A stretch of 12,729 bases of DNA, from the NCBI GenBank assembly GCA_041477005.1, contig JBGOUJ010000164.1:1-12729 (forward strand), read 5' to 3'. A model generated the notes under the pieces. The model made no database searches and had not been told where the DNA came from. It saw only the letters and a program-made list of their open reading frames with translations. A program made the translations under genes and the position numbers. Each line of letters begins with the position of its first letter. Within the stretch, counting starts at the first letter, position 1. This document shows positions 4,950 through 11,828 of this stretch, one piece after another. Source of the DNA: JBGOUJ01 sp041477005 (GTDB taxonomy: Bacteria; Acidobacteriota; Terriglobia; Bryobacterales; JACQDG01).

Positions 4950-6563
4950 GTGTCGAGCACGCTCTCCCGGTGCCAACTTCACGGCGCCGCCGTGGGGTTG
5001 TTCTTCGCGCTGGGCCGATCTCACCCAGCCGCTGGGAGGTGTCCTATTCTCACGATTCCGGATGCCGCGCAGCAGGATGCGGCGCTGCGCTCGCAACGGC
5101 GCGTGAATTGGCTGCTCCCGTTGCTGCTGATGCTTTGTGTCGCGCGGTTGTGGCTGATGCCGCTACCGTCGAGTTTCTGGCTCGACGAGATGGGCACTGT
5201 CTTTGTTGTCCGCTACGGCTCGACTCATCCCTCCCTGGCCGACGTCGCCCCGCAGGCCTGGAAGTCCCTCTACTATTACCTGCCCCGCGTCGCCGAAGCG
5301 TTGTTCGGCTTCTCCGAGATCGCCTACCGCCTGCCTTCCATTCTGGCCATGGCCGTAGCCGTGTTTCTGGTCGCCCGCCTGGCGGCTCGGCTGATTGATC
5401 CGCAAGCGGCCTGGTTTGCGGCTTTTGCCTGCTTCGCTCTCGGCGGCATCAATTATCATGCGGCGGATGCCCACCCTTACGCTTTAGGCATCGCGGTGGC
5501 GGCCGCGAGCTTGTGGCTCCTGGTCCGGTGGCTCGATTCCGCGAGCTGGGCCGATTCGCTGCTCTTCGTGGTTTTCGCGGCGCTGCTCTGGCGGGTTCAT
5601 CTTCTGTTCTGGCCTCTTTACCTCGTCTTTGCTCTTTATGCGGTGGCGCGTCTGGCGCGCGGTGAGACCCGGGTCGGCTGGCTGCGGGCCGGCGCCGTCT
5701 TCGCCCTGCTGGGGATTGCCCTCGCTCCCGTGCTCGTGGACGCACTCGCGCTGTATCGCGAAGCCCGGGCGCACGTGGCCGCGCCGCTTCCTTCCCTGCG
5801 GGACCTGGCGGGTTCGCTGAAATTACCGCTCCTGGCCGTTTCGGGTGTTGGTGCCTGGCTTTGGAGCCGCCGGTTCGGCTCCTCGCCGGATCGAGCACTG
5901 CCTTCGTGGGCTTCGCTCACCCTGATCGCCGGCTGGTGGTTGTGCCATCCATTCGGCTTGTTCGCCTTTTCCCGGCTTACCGGCAACAGCGTTTTCGTAC
6001 CTCGTTACCTTTCTCTGTCGCTGCCTGGAGCGGCGCTGGCCGCCACCGTGGCGGCCGCCTGGTACCTTCCGGCCGCGCACTGGAAGCCGCTGTCGGCGAT
6101 GCTGGCGGTCGGGGTGTTGCTGTGGCTGGGGCAGTGGCGCCATCCCTGGCCACTGCACCACAACTCGGACTGGCGAGCGGCCGCGCGCGAGGTCAACGAG
6201 CTGGTGCGCGGAGCCGAAACTGCCGTGATCTGCCCAAGTCCTTTTGTGGAAGCGGCGCCACCTGCCTGGCGGCACGACTATCCGCTTCCGGGGTTCCTAT
6301 ATGCCCATCTGGCGGCCTATCCGATTTCCGGGAAAGTCTACCTTTTTCCTTTCCGAATTTCGCCGGAAGCGAACCAGTACGCCGTAACGCTGTCCCAAAA
6401 GACCATTTCGGTTTCGGACCGCTTCGTTCTCTACGGATGGGAGCCGCAGGTTCACTTCTGGCGGGACTGGTTTGCCGGGCGGCCCGAACTGGCGGGCTGG
6501 CGCCAGAAGCGCCTGGGTCCGTTTGCGGACGTGGACGTAGTGGTCTTCGAGAGGGACCGGTAG
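4950..6563 (+). CDS. GT39/ArnT-like integral-membrane glycosyltransferase (GT-C fold)
   Basis: About 490-537 aa. The first luminal loop has SFWLDEMGTVF, with the D-E pair (D79-E80 counted from 4950) that in GT-C enzymes binds the polyprenyl-phosphate sugar donor or metal. Next come YYYLPRVAEALFG, a segment starting RLPSILAM, and HAADAHPYALGI, which follows the GT39-type 'R.Y' region. About ten hydrophobic helices run to about residue 395, followed by a soluble C-terminal domain. It probably transfers a sugar from a lipid carrier to a periplasmic acceptor; donor and acceptor are unknown. The start is uncertain: GTG 4950 gives a long Arg/Pro-rich leader, GTG 4992 is possible, and GTG 5103 would begin right at the first helix. 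A good GGGAGGTG at 5034-5041 precedes only ATT codons in frame. It ends 5 bp from the convergent cupin gene. Confidence 0.75.
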   Translation: MSSTLSRCQLHGAAVGLFFALGRSHPAAGRCPILTIPDAAQQDAALRSQRRVNWLLPLLLMLCVARLWLMPLPSSFWLDEMGTVFVVRYGSTHPSLADVAPQAWKSLYYYLPRVAEALFGFSEIAYRLPSILAMAVAVFLVARLAARLIDPQAAWFAAFACFALGGINYHAADAHPYALGIAVAAASLWLLVRWLDSASWADSLLFVVFAALLWRVHLLFWPLYLVFALYAVARLARGETRVGWLRAGAVFALLGIALAPVLVDALALYREARAHVAAPLPSLRDLAGSLKLPLLAVSGVGAWLWSRRFGSSPDRALPSWASLTLIAGWWLCHPFGLFAFSRLTGNSVFVPRYLSLSLPGAALAATVAAAWYLPAAHWKPLSAMLAVGVLLWLGQWRHPWPLHHNSDWRAAAREVNELVRGAETAVICPSPFVEAAPPAWRHDYPLPGFLYAHLAAYPISGKVYLFPFRISPEANQYAVTLSQKTISVSDRFVLYGWEPQVHFWRDWFAGRPELAGWRQKRLGPFADVDVVVFERDR

Positions 6564-6568
6564 GACGC

Positions 6569-7057
6569 TCACAATTCGCCCGGCGAAGAATGAAAGGGAT
6601 CCGGTTCCGGGGGCCCCTGAGCCGGCTCGGGGCTTTCAATGTCCAGGTTGATCACGATAGGGTCCTGTCCACTCCGCACGACAACTGCCTCGCACGGCTC
6701 GTCGCGTCTGGCGTTGATTTCCTGGTGTGGAACAAAAGGCGGCACATAGATGAAGTCGCCGGGACCCGCCTCCGCAACGAACTCCAGCCGGTCCCCCCAG
6801 CGAAACCGTGCACGTCCTCGAACAATATAGAGCACCGTCTCCAGTTCCCCGTGATGATGTGGCCCTGTCTTGGCGTCGGGCTGTACCACGACGGTGCCCG
6901 CCCACAGCTTCTGCGCCCCGGTTCGAGCGCGCGTAATCGCCGCGGCGCGCGTCATGCCGGGCGTCTGTGGGGTATTCTTATCGAGCTCTCCCGATCGGAT
7001 GATCCTGATGCCGTGGTGTTCCCAGTCGGACTTTTCCCCCGCCTTCGTTTCGCCCAT
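6569..7057 (-). CDS. Single-domain cupin protein (cytosolic)
   Basis: 162 aa without a signal peptide. Cupin motif 1 is GPHHHGELETVLYIVRG, with H67, H69 and E73 as likely metal ligands. Motif 2 is GPGDFIYVPPFVPHQEIN, with H111 as the fourth ligand and N115. A short N-terminal region (IRIIRSGELDKNTPQTPGM) and an acidic Pro-rich tail flank the barrel. This resembles uncharacterised RmlC-like cupins; candidate roles such as small-molecule dioxygenase, isomerase or ligand sensor cannot be separated by sequence. The ATG at 7057 follows a TATAGT -10 box by 11 nt with no clear Shine-Dalgarno. It is convergent with the glycosyltransferase gene, with only 5 bp between stops and no visible terminator. 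Confidence 0.8.
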   Translation of the reverse strand: MGETKAGEKSDWEHHGIRIIRSGELDKNTPQTPGMTRAAAITRARTGAQKLWAGTVVVQPDAKTGPHHHGELETVLYIVRGRARFRWGDRLEFVAEAGPGDFIYVPPFVPHQEINARRDEPCEAVVVRSGQDPIVINLDIESPEPAQGPPEPDPFHSSPGEL

Positions 7058-7068
7058 ACTCTGGTTCT

Positions 7069-7074
7069 ACTATA
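7069..7074 (-). promoter_or_regulatory. -10 box of the cytosolic cupin gene
   Basis: On the minus strand TATAGT (7074-7069) ends 11 nt before the ATG at 7057. Transcription starting near 7062 leaves a leader of about 5 nt. No good -35 was found. Confidence 0.4.
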
Positions 7075-7102
7075 ATGCTGCGCCTCCCCGCTACTCCGAC
7101 AG

Positions 7103-7345
7103 GTTTCCGATGACACGTGGCGCAGGAGACATTCGCAGGGGACAGATTGGGCCGTGCTCGTTGAAAAGGAAGCAGACAGGAAGCGGAGAGTCCTGACGCG
7201 GCGCATTACGAGTTTTCGCAAGGTGGGGAAACTTTACAGACGGAGCGAAGAGACTCACCGCTTGCGGCTTTACCAGGGTTCCGAGCTGGTCGACGCGCTC
7301 CGTCGTGTTGGTTTCCACGCACGGATGAAATGGAGCAGGCCGTAG
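7103..7345 (+). pseudogene. C-terminal fragment of a class I SAM-dependent methyltransferase
   Basis: The frame through 7103-7333 reads GTDWAVLVEKEADRKR, VLTRRITSFRKVGKLYRR and SEETHRLRLYQGSELVDALR, ending RVGF. This matches the region after the Rossmann core in class I methyltransferases, where the pattern is 'LTRRI.TFR..G..YRR..E.HRLRLY....L...LR.AGF'. The SAM-binding core (glycine motif and D/E loop) is absent: upstream the frame is open only back to a stop at 7073-7075 and overlaps the cupin promoter. It ends after RVGFHARM, where sequence of an unrelated permease begins in another frame. It is a decayed fragment left by deletion or recombination. A GTG at 7154 could start a 63-aa peptide but no ribosome site supports it. 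Confidence 0.65.
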
Positions 7346-7620
7346 CCCGCTCGCTCCGCACCCGGCGCCTGACCAACCTCCTGCTGGCCGCCTTCGCCGC
7401 GAGCGCGCTGCTGCTGGCCGCGTTGGGCATTTACGGCGTGGTGTCCCTGACCGTGAGCGGCCGCATTCACGAGTTCGGTATCCGCCTGGCGCTCGGGGCG
7501 CAGGCCGGCGATATTTTTCGGTTGGTGGTCGGCCAAGGGCTGCTGCTGGCGCTGACCGGCGTAACGATCGGGCTGGCGAGCGCCTCTTGGCTGACGCGCT
7601 TCCTGGGGAGTTCTGTATAG
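7318..7620 (+). pseudogene. C-terminal fragment of an ADOP/MacB-type ABC permease
   Basis: From about TDEMEQAVARSL (7321 on) the frame matches the last FtsX/MacB domain of acidobacterial duplicated orphan permeases: LLLAAFAASALLLAALGIYG, then VVSLTVSGRIHEFGIRLALG, AQAGDIFRLVVGQG and LLLALTGVTIGLASA. Full-length members have about 800 residues with two such domains; only about 100 residues remain. The end is also broken: after LTRFLGSSV a TAG (7618-7620) stops it where the family continues with the last transmembrane helix. The left boundary is fused to the methyltransferase fragment at 7318-7333. Family recognition is strong; no function is expected. Confidence 0.8.
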
Positions 7621-7636
7621 CAACCTCCGGATCTTG

Positions 7637-7697
7637 CCTCATTTCCGAGGGGCGTTCGCGAGGGGCCGGGGTTCGGCCGCTTCGCCCCTACATGAGG
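7637..7697. repeat. Imperfect hairpin downstream of the permease fragment
   Basis: CCTCAT (7637-7642) and AGGGGCG (7648-7654) pair with CGCCCCT (7683-7689) and ATGAGG (7692-7697), with a GC-rich inner loop containing a further GGCC/GGCC match. There is no T-run. It may be a degraded palindromic element or a structured terminator. Confidence 0.5.
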
Positions 7698-7787
7698 TAA
7701 CGCGAAAAAAGGCGCCACTCGGGATCAAGTAATTCCGGGACGTCCGAGTTTTTGGAGGGGCCGGCGACACGGCCGCGCCGGTTCGGG

Positions 7788-7793
7788 TATACT
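7788..7793 (+). promoter_or_regulatory. -10 box giving a leaderless mRNA for the exported cupin
   Basis: TATACT at 7788-7793 ends 6 nt before the ATG at 7800, so the predicted transcription start coincides with the A of the start codon. GCGACA at 7764-7769 with an 18-nt spacer is a possible weak -35. This decides the start: an in-frame upstream start at 7752 would lie before the promoter. Confidence 0.55.
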
Positions 7794-7799
7794 GCCGAC

Positions 7800-8228
7800 A
7801 TGCCAGAACTGAACTGCTCGCGCCGAGACTGGGGCCGGCTCCTTGCCGCCCTGGTGACAGCCAGAGCCGCGGCCCAAAACGCGGCTTTGCCATCGAAAAC
7901 CTATCGCTTTGAGGACCTTCCGGTCCGCTCCAACGGGCCGAACCGCTCGCGGGCCATCCTGCAGGGCCAAACGCACGTAGGATCTAACGTCGAGCTGCAC
8001 ATGACCGAGCTGGCTCCCGGTGAAGCGCCGCATCCGCCGCATCACCACGTGCACGAAGAAATGGTCCTGATCCAAGAGGGGTCGCTCGAAGTGACCATCA
8101 CCGGACGCAGCGCCAAGCTGGGGCCGGGTTCCGCGGCGTATGTCGCCTCCAACGAAGAACACGGCTGGCGCAACGTAGGTACGACTCGCGCGCGATACTT
8201 CGTCCTCGCGCTGGGCCAGGACGGCTGA
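7800..8228 (+). CDS. Tat-exported cupin protein
   Basis: 142 aa from the ATG at 7800. The N-terminus NCSRRDWGRLLAALVTARA is a Tat-type signal (SRRDW then a hydrophobic Ala/Leu stretch), so the cupin probably acts outside the cytoplasm. Motif 1 is HPPHHHVHEEMVLIQEG (H83, H85, E87 or neighbours as metal ligands, G94). Motif 2 is GPGSAAYVASNEEHGWRNVG (H121, N125). The single barrel resembles small cupin_2 proteins annotated only as 'cupin domain-containing'. A longer in-frame start at 7752 (178 bp after the permease fragment) is rejected because the signal peptide begins at 7800 and a -10 box lies in between. No partner gene is adjacent. The following 160 bp hold only an inverted repeat, and the next gene is convergent. 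Confidence 0.8.
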   Translation: MPELNCSRRDWGRLLAALVTARAAAQNAALPSKTYRFEDLPVRSNGPNRSRAILQGQTHVGSNVELHMTELAPGEAPHPPHHHVHEEMVLIQEGSLEVTITGRSAKLGPGSAAYVASNEEHGWRNVGTTRARYFVLALGQDG

Positions 8229-8245
8229 GTTTAGGGACACTGCGG

Positions 8246-8314
8246 CGGAAGAAGGAGCCGGAAGCCAGACGAGAAGGGGATCACGGCCCTCCTGACTTCT
8301 GCTTCTTTCTTCCG
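8246..8314. repeat. 23-bp imperfect inverted repeat between convergent genes
   Basis: The arm at 8246-8268 (CGGAAGAAGGAGCCGGAAGC...) is the imperfect reverse complement of 8292-8314 (...CTTCTTTCTTCCG), about 18 of 23 positions pairing, with a loop of about 23 nt. A competing pair (ATCACGG 8279-8286 region with CCGTGAT 8312-8318) is possible. It sits between the 8228 and 8390 stops, so a bidirectional terminator is plausible; its purine/pyrimidine-rich repeated GGAAGNCAG style also suggests a dispersed palindromic repeat. Confidence 0.55.
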
Positions 8315-8389
8315 TGATGTCGAAGGCGGGGATCTGGGTCTTCTAAATTTAGTGCAACGCCGGCTTCCCAGACGGTCCGTGGCAATTCG

Positions 8390-8839
8390 TTAGATCGCAG
8401 CGGCTGCGTCCTTCGAGGCGCTTCCTTCCTTGTAGAGCCATGCGCCGAGGAGCGTTGCCACGATCACCTCGACCAACCCTACTGCAAGGCCAATGACCAT
8501 GAGACGAACCGGGAAAAGCTTCAGTACAAGCGGTGTGACTGAAGCCAGCAGATAACCAAGGCCCCAGACCGCTGAGCCTGCGCATGCCGCGGTCTTTGGC
8601 CCGGGGCCGTACCGGGGGCGTATCCCGGCGTAGAGCCAGACCGCGAAGATGCCGACCAGGAACCCCCACACGTTGAACATCATGATCTCGACTCCGCCCA
8701 TCTGTTTGCCCAACGCCGTCGCGGCGGCTTCCCAGTCCTTCGCCAGGACCACGCCGTTCAAAACGAACTCAAACACGTTGATCACCACGCCGGCCGCGAG
8801 GCCGCCGAGGACCACCCGAGTCCAATTGATTGTGCCCAT
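8390..8839 (-). CDS. Four-helix integral membrane protein, function unknown
   Basis: 149 aa with four predicted transmembrane helices at about residues 8-30, 56-74, 84-105 and 111-135. The first is VVLGGLAAGVVINVFEFVLNG, glycine-rich with polar N21/E24 inside the helix. The second segment follows MFNVWGFLVGIFAVWLY. A loop of basic/Pro residues (GIRPRYGPGPKT) joins helices 2 and 3, and the tail is Lys/Ala-rich. I recognise no family with confidence; small uncharacterised acidobacterial membrane proteins have this size. The start at ATG 8839 is well supported by GGAGGAG 8 nt upstream and a TTGCGC-17-TAGAAT promoter further up. It stands alone, convergent with the exported cupin gene. Confidence 0.75.
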   Translation of the reverse strand: MGTINWTRVVLGGLAAGVVINVFEFVLNGVVLAKDWEAAATALGKQMGGVEIMMFNVWGFLVGIFAVWLYAGIRPRYGPGPKTAACAGSAVWGLGYLLASVTPLVLKLFPVRLMVIGLAVGLVEVIVATLLGAWLYKEGSASKDAAAAI

Positions 8840-8867
8840 AGCTCTCCTCCGTCAAACGAGTGACTCG

Positions 8868-8896
8868 ATTCTATTCCCCATGCCGGTGCGGCGCAA
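8868..8896 (-). promoter_or_regulatory. Canonical promoter of the membrane-protein gene
   Basis: On the minus strand TTGCGC (8896-8891), an exact 17-nt spacer and TAGAAT (8873-8868) precede a leader of about 20 nt carrying the Shine-Dalgarno GGAGGAG (about 8849-8843) before the ATG at 8839. Together these are the best conventional promoter/RBS in the window. The stretch 8897-9023 upstream shows nothing recognisable. Confidence 0.6.
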
Positions 8897-9023
8897 GGGG
8901 TAAGTGCTAAACAGCTTCGATTCCCATATGGAGACACGGAGGATCAGATTTGTCGTGCTTGTGCCGCCCGACTCAGGCAGGACGGCGACCGAGCGAATCC
9001 CAAGAAACATGCCTTAATGAGGT

Positions 9024-9197
9024 TCGCACAATACAGTGACGGGTGCGCCGGCGTGGCGCACGCACTTGCGTGCCGCGTCGAGACTCGTCTCGACGCCCGG
9101 TGGCCCGCAGGACAAGGGTCGAGACGAGTCTCGACCCGGCAGGCTGAAGCCCACGCCACGTCATCAGCCTCGAAGCCTCTGTCACCGTATTGTGCGA
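9024..9197. mobile_element. MITE-like palindromic element with 17-bp terminal inverted repeats
   Basis: The left terminus TCGCACAATACAGTGAC (9024-9040) matches the right terminus GTCACCGTATTGTGCGA (9181-9197) as an inverted repeat, 16 of 17 bases. Inside lie GGCGTGG (9050-9056) against CCACGCC (9151-9157), and a perfect 18-bp inverted pair GTCGAGACTCGTCTCGAC (9077-9094) and GTCGAGACGAGTCTCGAC (9118-9135), each itself nearly palindromic. At about 174 bp with no coding capacity it fits a non-autonomous miniature element or a nested palindromic repeat. No clear target-site duplication is visible. Its right end lies 40 bp beyond the hydrolase stop, so it may also terminate transcription. Confidence 0.65.
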
Positions 9198-9237
9198 GAC
9201 GTGATAAAAGCCCGATTAGCCACTGGCCCTCTGGGTG

Positions 9238-10188
9238 CTACTTTCTCACGTTGTTCAGGATGTGCTCTTGCACTGCCGAGCGGACAATCCCTTGCGCGAT
9301 GATCGCGACGAAGTGCCCCCCGGTGTCGAAACGTAGCAGCCGTGCACATGGAATGGTGGAGAAAGCAAAGGCGGCGTTATGGTAAAGCTGCAGCGTGTCG
9401 TCTTCGGAGTGGACTATCAGTGTCGGTGCTCGGATCGCGGCGATCCTATCACCAGGCAGTGCACCCGTGTTATCGAGAACCGTACCTCTGTATCGGAGCG
9501 AAGCCGGGTTCATATAGTCTATGAAGTGTTCAATCCAATCCCGTTGCCTGGAACTGAGACTTGCGATGACAGCTTCATTGGCGCCCATAAGCTTCATGAA
9601 CTGCTTTTTGAACAGCTTGGCCATGATCCAGTAGCGAAAGTCTTTCTTGAAGATGCCGACGAGCACCTTGCCTTTCCTGTGCGCCCGCATCTGGTCTTCC
9701 GTGGATGCCCGCGTGACGCCGCAGGAGAGGAGAGCAAGAGAGGACACCCGTTCGGGGTACAGAAGCGCGAAAAGAAGACCCGAAGGCCCACCGTGAGAGA
9801 GGGCGAGAACTGCGACTCGCTGAACCCCCAGATGGTCGAGGAGACGTGCGTAAGCATGAGCCTGGTCGTCGAAGGTTGCCCCGGCCCGGAAGCCCGACCG
9901 CAGATAGCCAAAGCGTGAAGGGGCGATCCAGTGGAACCGTTCGTCCAGTACGGCCTGCGCTATGAGTTCGCCCTGATCGTAGCCCCCGCCACTCGCGTGG
10001 ATTACCAAGACATCGGGTCCCACACCGCCTTCGATGTACTCAATGTCACCATAGGGAGACGGTGCAATGACACTCTTCCCGCGGACGCGCTCGCGAGCCG
10101 CGCGGATACACGAACGATACTCCGCCCACGCGATAGCTACCGATGCGATCAGCGCTATCGCAAGCAGGCCTGATATGGAAGTCAACAT
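9238..10188 (-). CDS. Membrane-anchored alpha/beta hydrolase
   Basis: 316 aa. An N-terminal hydrophobic segment (residues ~4-22, SISGLLAIALIASVAIAWA) acts as a signal anchor, so the enzyme probably faces the periplasm. The alpha/beta-hydrolase core follows: oxyanion-hole strand LVIHASGGGYDQG (61-73), nucleophile elbow ALSHGG with S131 (ALSHG instead of the usual GXSXG), cap region ~155-230 rich in Lys/Phe/Arg, acid residue in TLIVHSEDD (D263 or D264), and catalytic H292 in DTGGHF. All three triad residues are therefore present. The substrate is unknown; esterase or epoxide-hydrolase-like activity is possible. The ATG at 10188 has no good Shine-Dalgarno, but it gives the full anchor. It is downstream of, and on the same strand as, the oxidoreductase gene, separated by 111 bp with an inverted repeat. 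Confidence 0.85.
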   Translation of the reverse strand: MLTSISGLLAIALIASVAIAWAEYRSCIRAARERVRGKSVIAPSPYGDIEYIEGGVGPDVLVIHASGGGYDQGELIAQAVLDERFHWIAPSRFGYLRSGFRAGATFDDQAHAYARLLDHLGVQRVAVLALSHGGPSGLLFALLYPERVSSLALLSCGVTRASTEDQMRAHRKGKVLVGIFKKDFRYWIMAKLFKKQFMKLMGANEAVIASLSSRQRDWIEHFIDYMNPASLRYRGTVLDNTGALPGDRIAAIRAPTLIVHSEDDTLQLYHNAAFAFSTIPCARLLRFDTGGHFVAIIAQGIVRSAVQEHILNNVRK

Positions 10189-10225
10189 CGGATTGGGCGG
10201 CCTTCGTCAGGGCTTGGGCGCTCGA

Positions 10226-10296
10226 CCCGTCCGGAGCGACTGGTCCCGGCTTCGGACCCTTACCTGGAACGGTCCGAGCGTCCCGGTCCGGACGGG
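10226..10296 (-). terminator. GC-rich inverted repeat after the oxidoreductase gene
   Basis: CCCGTCCGGA (10226-10235) is an exact inverted match to TCCGGACGGG (10287-10296), with more GGTCC/GGACC pairing possible in the 51-nt loop. It lies just past the oxidoreductase stop (10300) and before the hydrolase start (10188) on the same strand. There is no T-run, so this is a structured spacer and possible terminator. Confidence 0.35.
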
Positions 10297-10299
10297 GAG

Positions 10300-11670
10300 C
10301 TACCGGCCCAGCTCCACGCCCTTGGTCGTAATGAAATACTTGACCAGCATGTTCGGCTTCTCCCAGGCGGGCATCGTTTGGGGCGCTTTCAAATATTCGG
10401 AGAAGCGGTTGGTCACCTGGGCGAAATGCGCCTCGTGCCCCACGCGGTAACGCTCGGGGATCACGATGTGAGCCTCCCCGGCGGATTCCTGAATGGCGAC
10501 GCCCGGATAGAGCTTCTGCAGCGCCTCGACCTTCCGTTGCAGTGCGGCGAACACGCCGGCCTTGTGGGAAGCCGAGCTCGGCGCGACATACAACTCCGGA
10601 ATGTACTGCTGCAGCTTACCCTGCCGGATCTCGACGCGGGCCTTGGAGCCGCGGAAGACGGCCTCGTAGGTGTCACCGGCTCCCTCGGGCGCCTCCCAGT
10701 TCCAGAGGATATCGAGTTTGACGTGGGAGCCGCGGACCGTGTAGTGGACGAAGTTGTTGCAGTTGTATTCGAGCCTCCCGTCCTTCACGTGCCCGGCCAG
10801 TGATGGCGGGAACTCGCGCTCGCCGGTGACGCGCTCGAAGTCGGCCTTGGGAATCACGGTCGGCCAGTGCCTCGCGCCCAGAACGCGAACGGCCGTCCGG
10901 TAGTCCAGCTTCTGCTCCGGGAATGCCGTCCATTGGACCAGGTCCACGACGTGTGTCCCGACGTCGGCCAGGCCCTCGCCGGTTTCATCCACGTCGAAGA
11001 ACCAGGCCGGACGCCGCAGCGGCGCGCCGGCCACCAGCTTCATCAGGTGGTGGACGCTTTTCGCTGCGATGGCGGGTTCCGCCTCGGAGCCCGGCGCGAG
11101 CTTGCCGAAAACGCCCTCCTCGTTGACGAGTTCTCGCACCAGGATGGACGTGATCTCGTAGCGCTCGGTCATTATGTCGTAGGTGACCAGGCCCTTCTTC
11201 TCGGCCTCATCTAGAACGCGCTCCAGCTTCGGCATGTCGGCGGAAGTAATGATCCAGGGCTTGTCGGCCAGCGCGTGCAGGCCGGCTTCGACCGATGCCT
11301 GGAGGCGGTCGATTTTCGGCCGGTTGCGGCCCGTCAGGATGACCACATTGCCCGGACGCTCCCGCAGCATACGCTCGAAAAAGTCCGGGCCGGTATGAAG
11401 CTCCACCTGCCAGGCCGTGGGATTTTCCCGGCGCGTGTTGAACAGGGCGATCCGGTTCAGATAATCGAGCACGTCCGGGCCGAGGGGCGCGTAAACGGAG
11501 ACGCGCGGCGACAGCCACGGGTACATTTCCTTCTGGACCAGCGTGGCGTGGAAATGCCCGGGATCGAGCACAATCAGCCTGGCTTCTTTCATGGGGCCAT
11601 CTCCGCTCAGGCGTAAACCTGGACAGATCACGAGGAAAACAAGTGCACTGAAGACCGTACAGCGGCGCAT
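10300..11670 (-). CDS. Secreted Gfo/Idh/MocA-type oxidoreductase with 'putative oxidoreductase C-terminal' domain
   Basis: 456 aa. A Sec-type signal (MRRCTVFSALVFLVICPGL) precedes the enzyme. The N-terminal Rossmann-like part has LDPGHFHATLVQ (35-46) instead of the usual GXGXXG, then VVILTGRN, and ADKPWIITSADMPKLERVLD (135-154), the 'E/DKP' catalytic-lysine region (K137). The middle shows GEGLADVGTHVVDLVQW (231-247), the 'D.G.H..D' motif of Gfo/Idh/MocA enzymes. The remaining ~200 residues fit the large C-terminal domain found in acidobacterial, planctomycete and Bacteroidetes homologues. An NAD(P)-dependent redox role on a sugar or sugar acid is the family expectation; the altered nucleotide motif and secretion make the cofactor uncertain. 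An alternative ATG at 11592 would remove the signal. ATG 11670 is preferred because TAGAAT ends 9 nt before it. Confidence 0.85.
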   Translation of the reverse strand: MRRCTVFSALVFLVICPGLRLSGDGPMKEARLIVLDPGHFHATLVQKEMYPWLSPRVSVYAPLGPDVLDYLNRIALFNTRRENPTAWQVELHTGPDFFERMLRERPGNVVILTGRNRPKIDRLQASVEAGLHALADKPWIITSADMPKLERVLDEAEKKGLVTYDIMTERYEITSILVRELVNEEGVFGKLAPGSEAEPAIAAKSVHHLMKLVAGAPLRRPAWFFDVDETGEGLADVGTHVVDLVQWTAFPEQKLDYRTAVRVLGARHWPTVIPKADFERVTGEREFPPSLAGHVKDGRLEYNCNNFVHYTVRGSHVKLDILWNWEAPEGAGDTYEAVFRGSKARVEIRQGKLQQYIPELYVAPSSASHKAGVFAALQRKVEALQKLYPGVAIQESAGEAHIVIPERYRVGHEAHFAQVTNRFSEYLKAPQTMPAWEKPNMLVKYFITTKGVELGR

Positions 11671-11679
11671 GGAGCTTCC

Positions 11680-11685
11680 ATTCTA
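11680..11685 (-). promoter_or_regulatory. -10 box of the oxidoreductase gene, near-leaderless
   Basis: On the minus strand TAGAAT (11685-11680) ends 9 nt before the ATG at 11670. A start site near 11673 leaves a leader of 2-3 nt. No convincing -35 was found. The stretch to 11809 is the divergent intergenic region and contains no other gene. Confidence 0.45.
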
Positions 11686-11809
11686 TCCAACATTTCGATC
11701 TCAGATGCCCCGGTCTCGCCCGCTCTGTGGGGATAGGGGCCGCGCACGCGAGTACTCCCACCGTTTATCCATGGGGCTGCCATCTACAGCGACCAAAACT
11801 ATCGCGGGT

Positions 11810-11815
11810 TATAAT
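11810..11815 (+). promoter_or_regulatory. Consensus -10 box (TATAAT) of the cytochrome/quinoprotein operon
   Basis: TATAAT at 11810-11815 ends 13 nt before the ATG at 11829. Transcription from about 11820-11822 gives a leader of 7-9 nt without a Shine-Dalgarno. An ATG overlapping the -10 box (11814) and one at 11727 are in frame but lie at or upstream of the promoter and are rejected as starts. Confidence 0.55.
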
Positions 11816-11828
11816 GACCACGGTGTCC

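Noticed and set aside
5861..7075. 404-codon plus-strand frame overlapping the glycosyltransferase and cupin genes
   Set aside because: It spans two well-supported genes in other frames, including the antisense of the cupin, and shows no recognisable motif.
8944..9302. Small frames over the 9024-9197 element encoding ACRVETRLD-like peptides
   Set aside because: The similar peptides in different frames and strands are a product of the nested GTCGAGAC palindromes, not protein genes.
9238..10188. Haloalkane dehalogenase or lipase assignment for the hydrolase
   Set aside because: The nucleophile elbow is ALSHG with Ser131 (dehalogenases use Asp), and no lipase-specific feature is visible, so only the fold family is called.
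11727..11828. Longer start of the cytochrome gene at the ATG at 11727
   Set aside because: It lies upstream of the TATAAT box and would add 34 residues ahead of a clear signal peptide.
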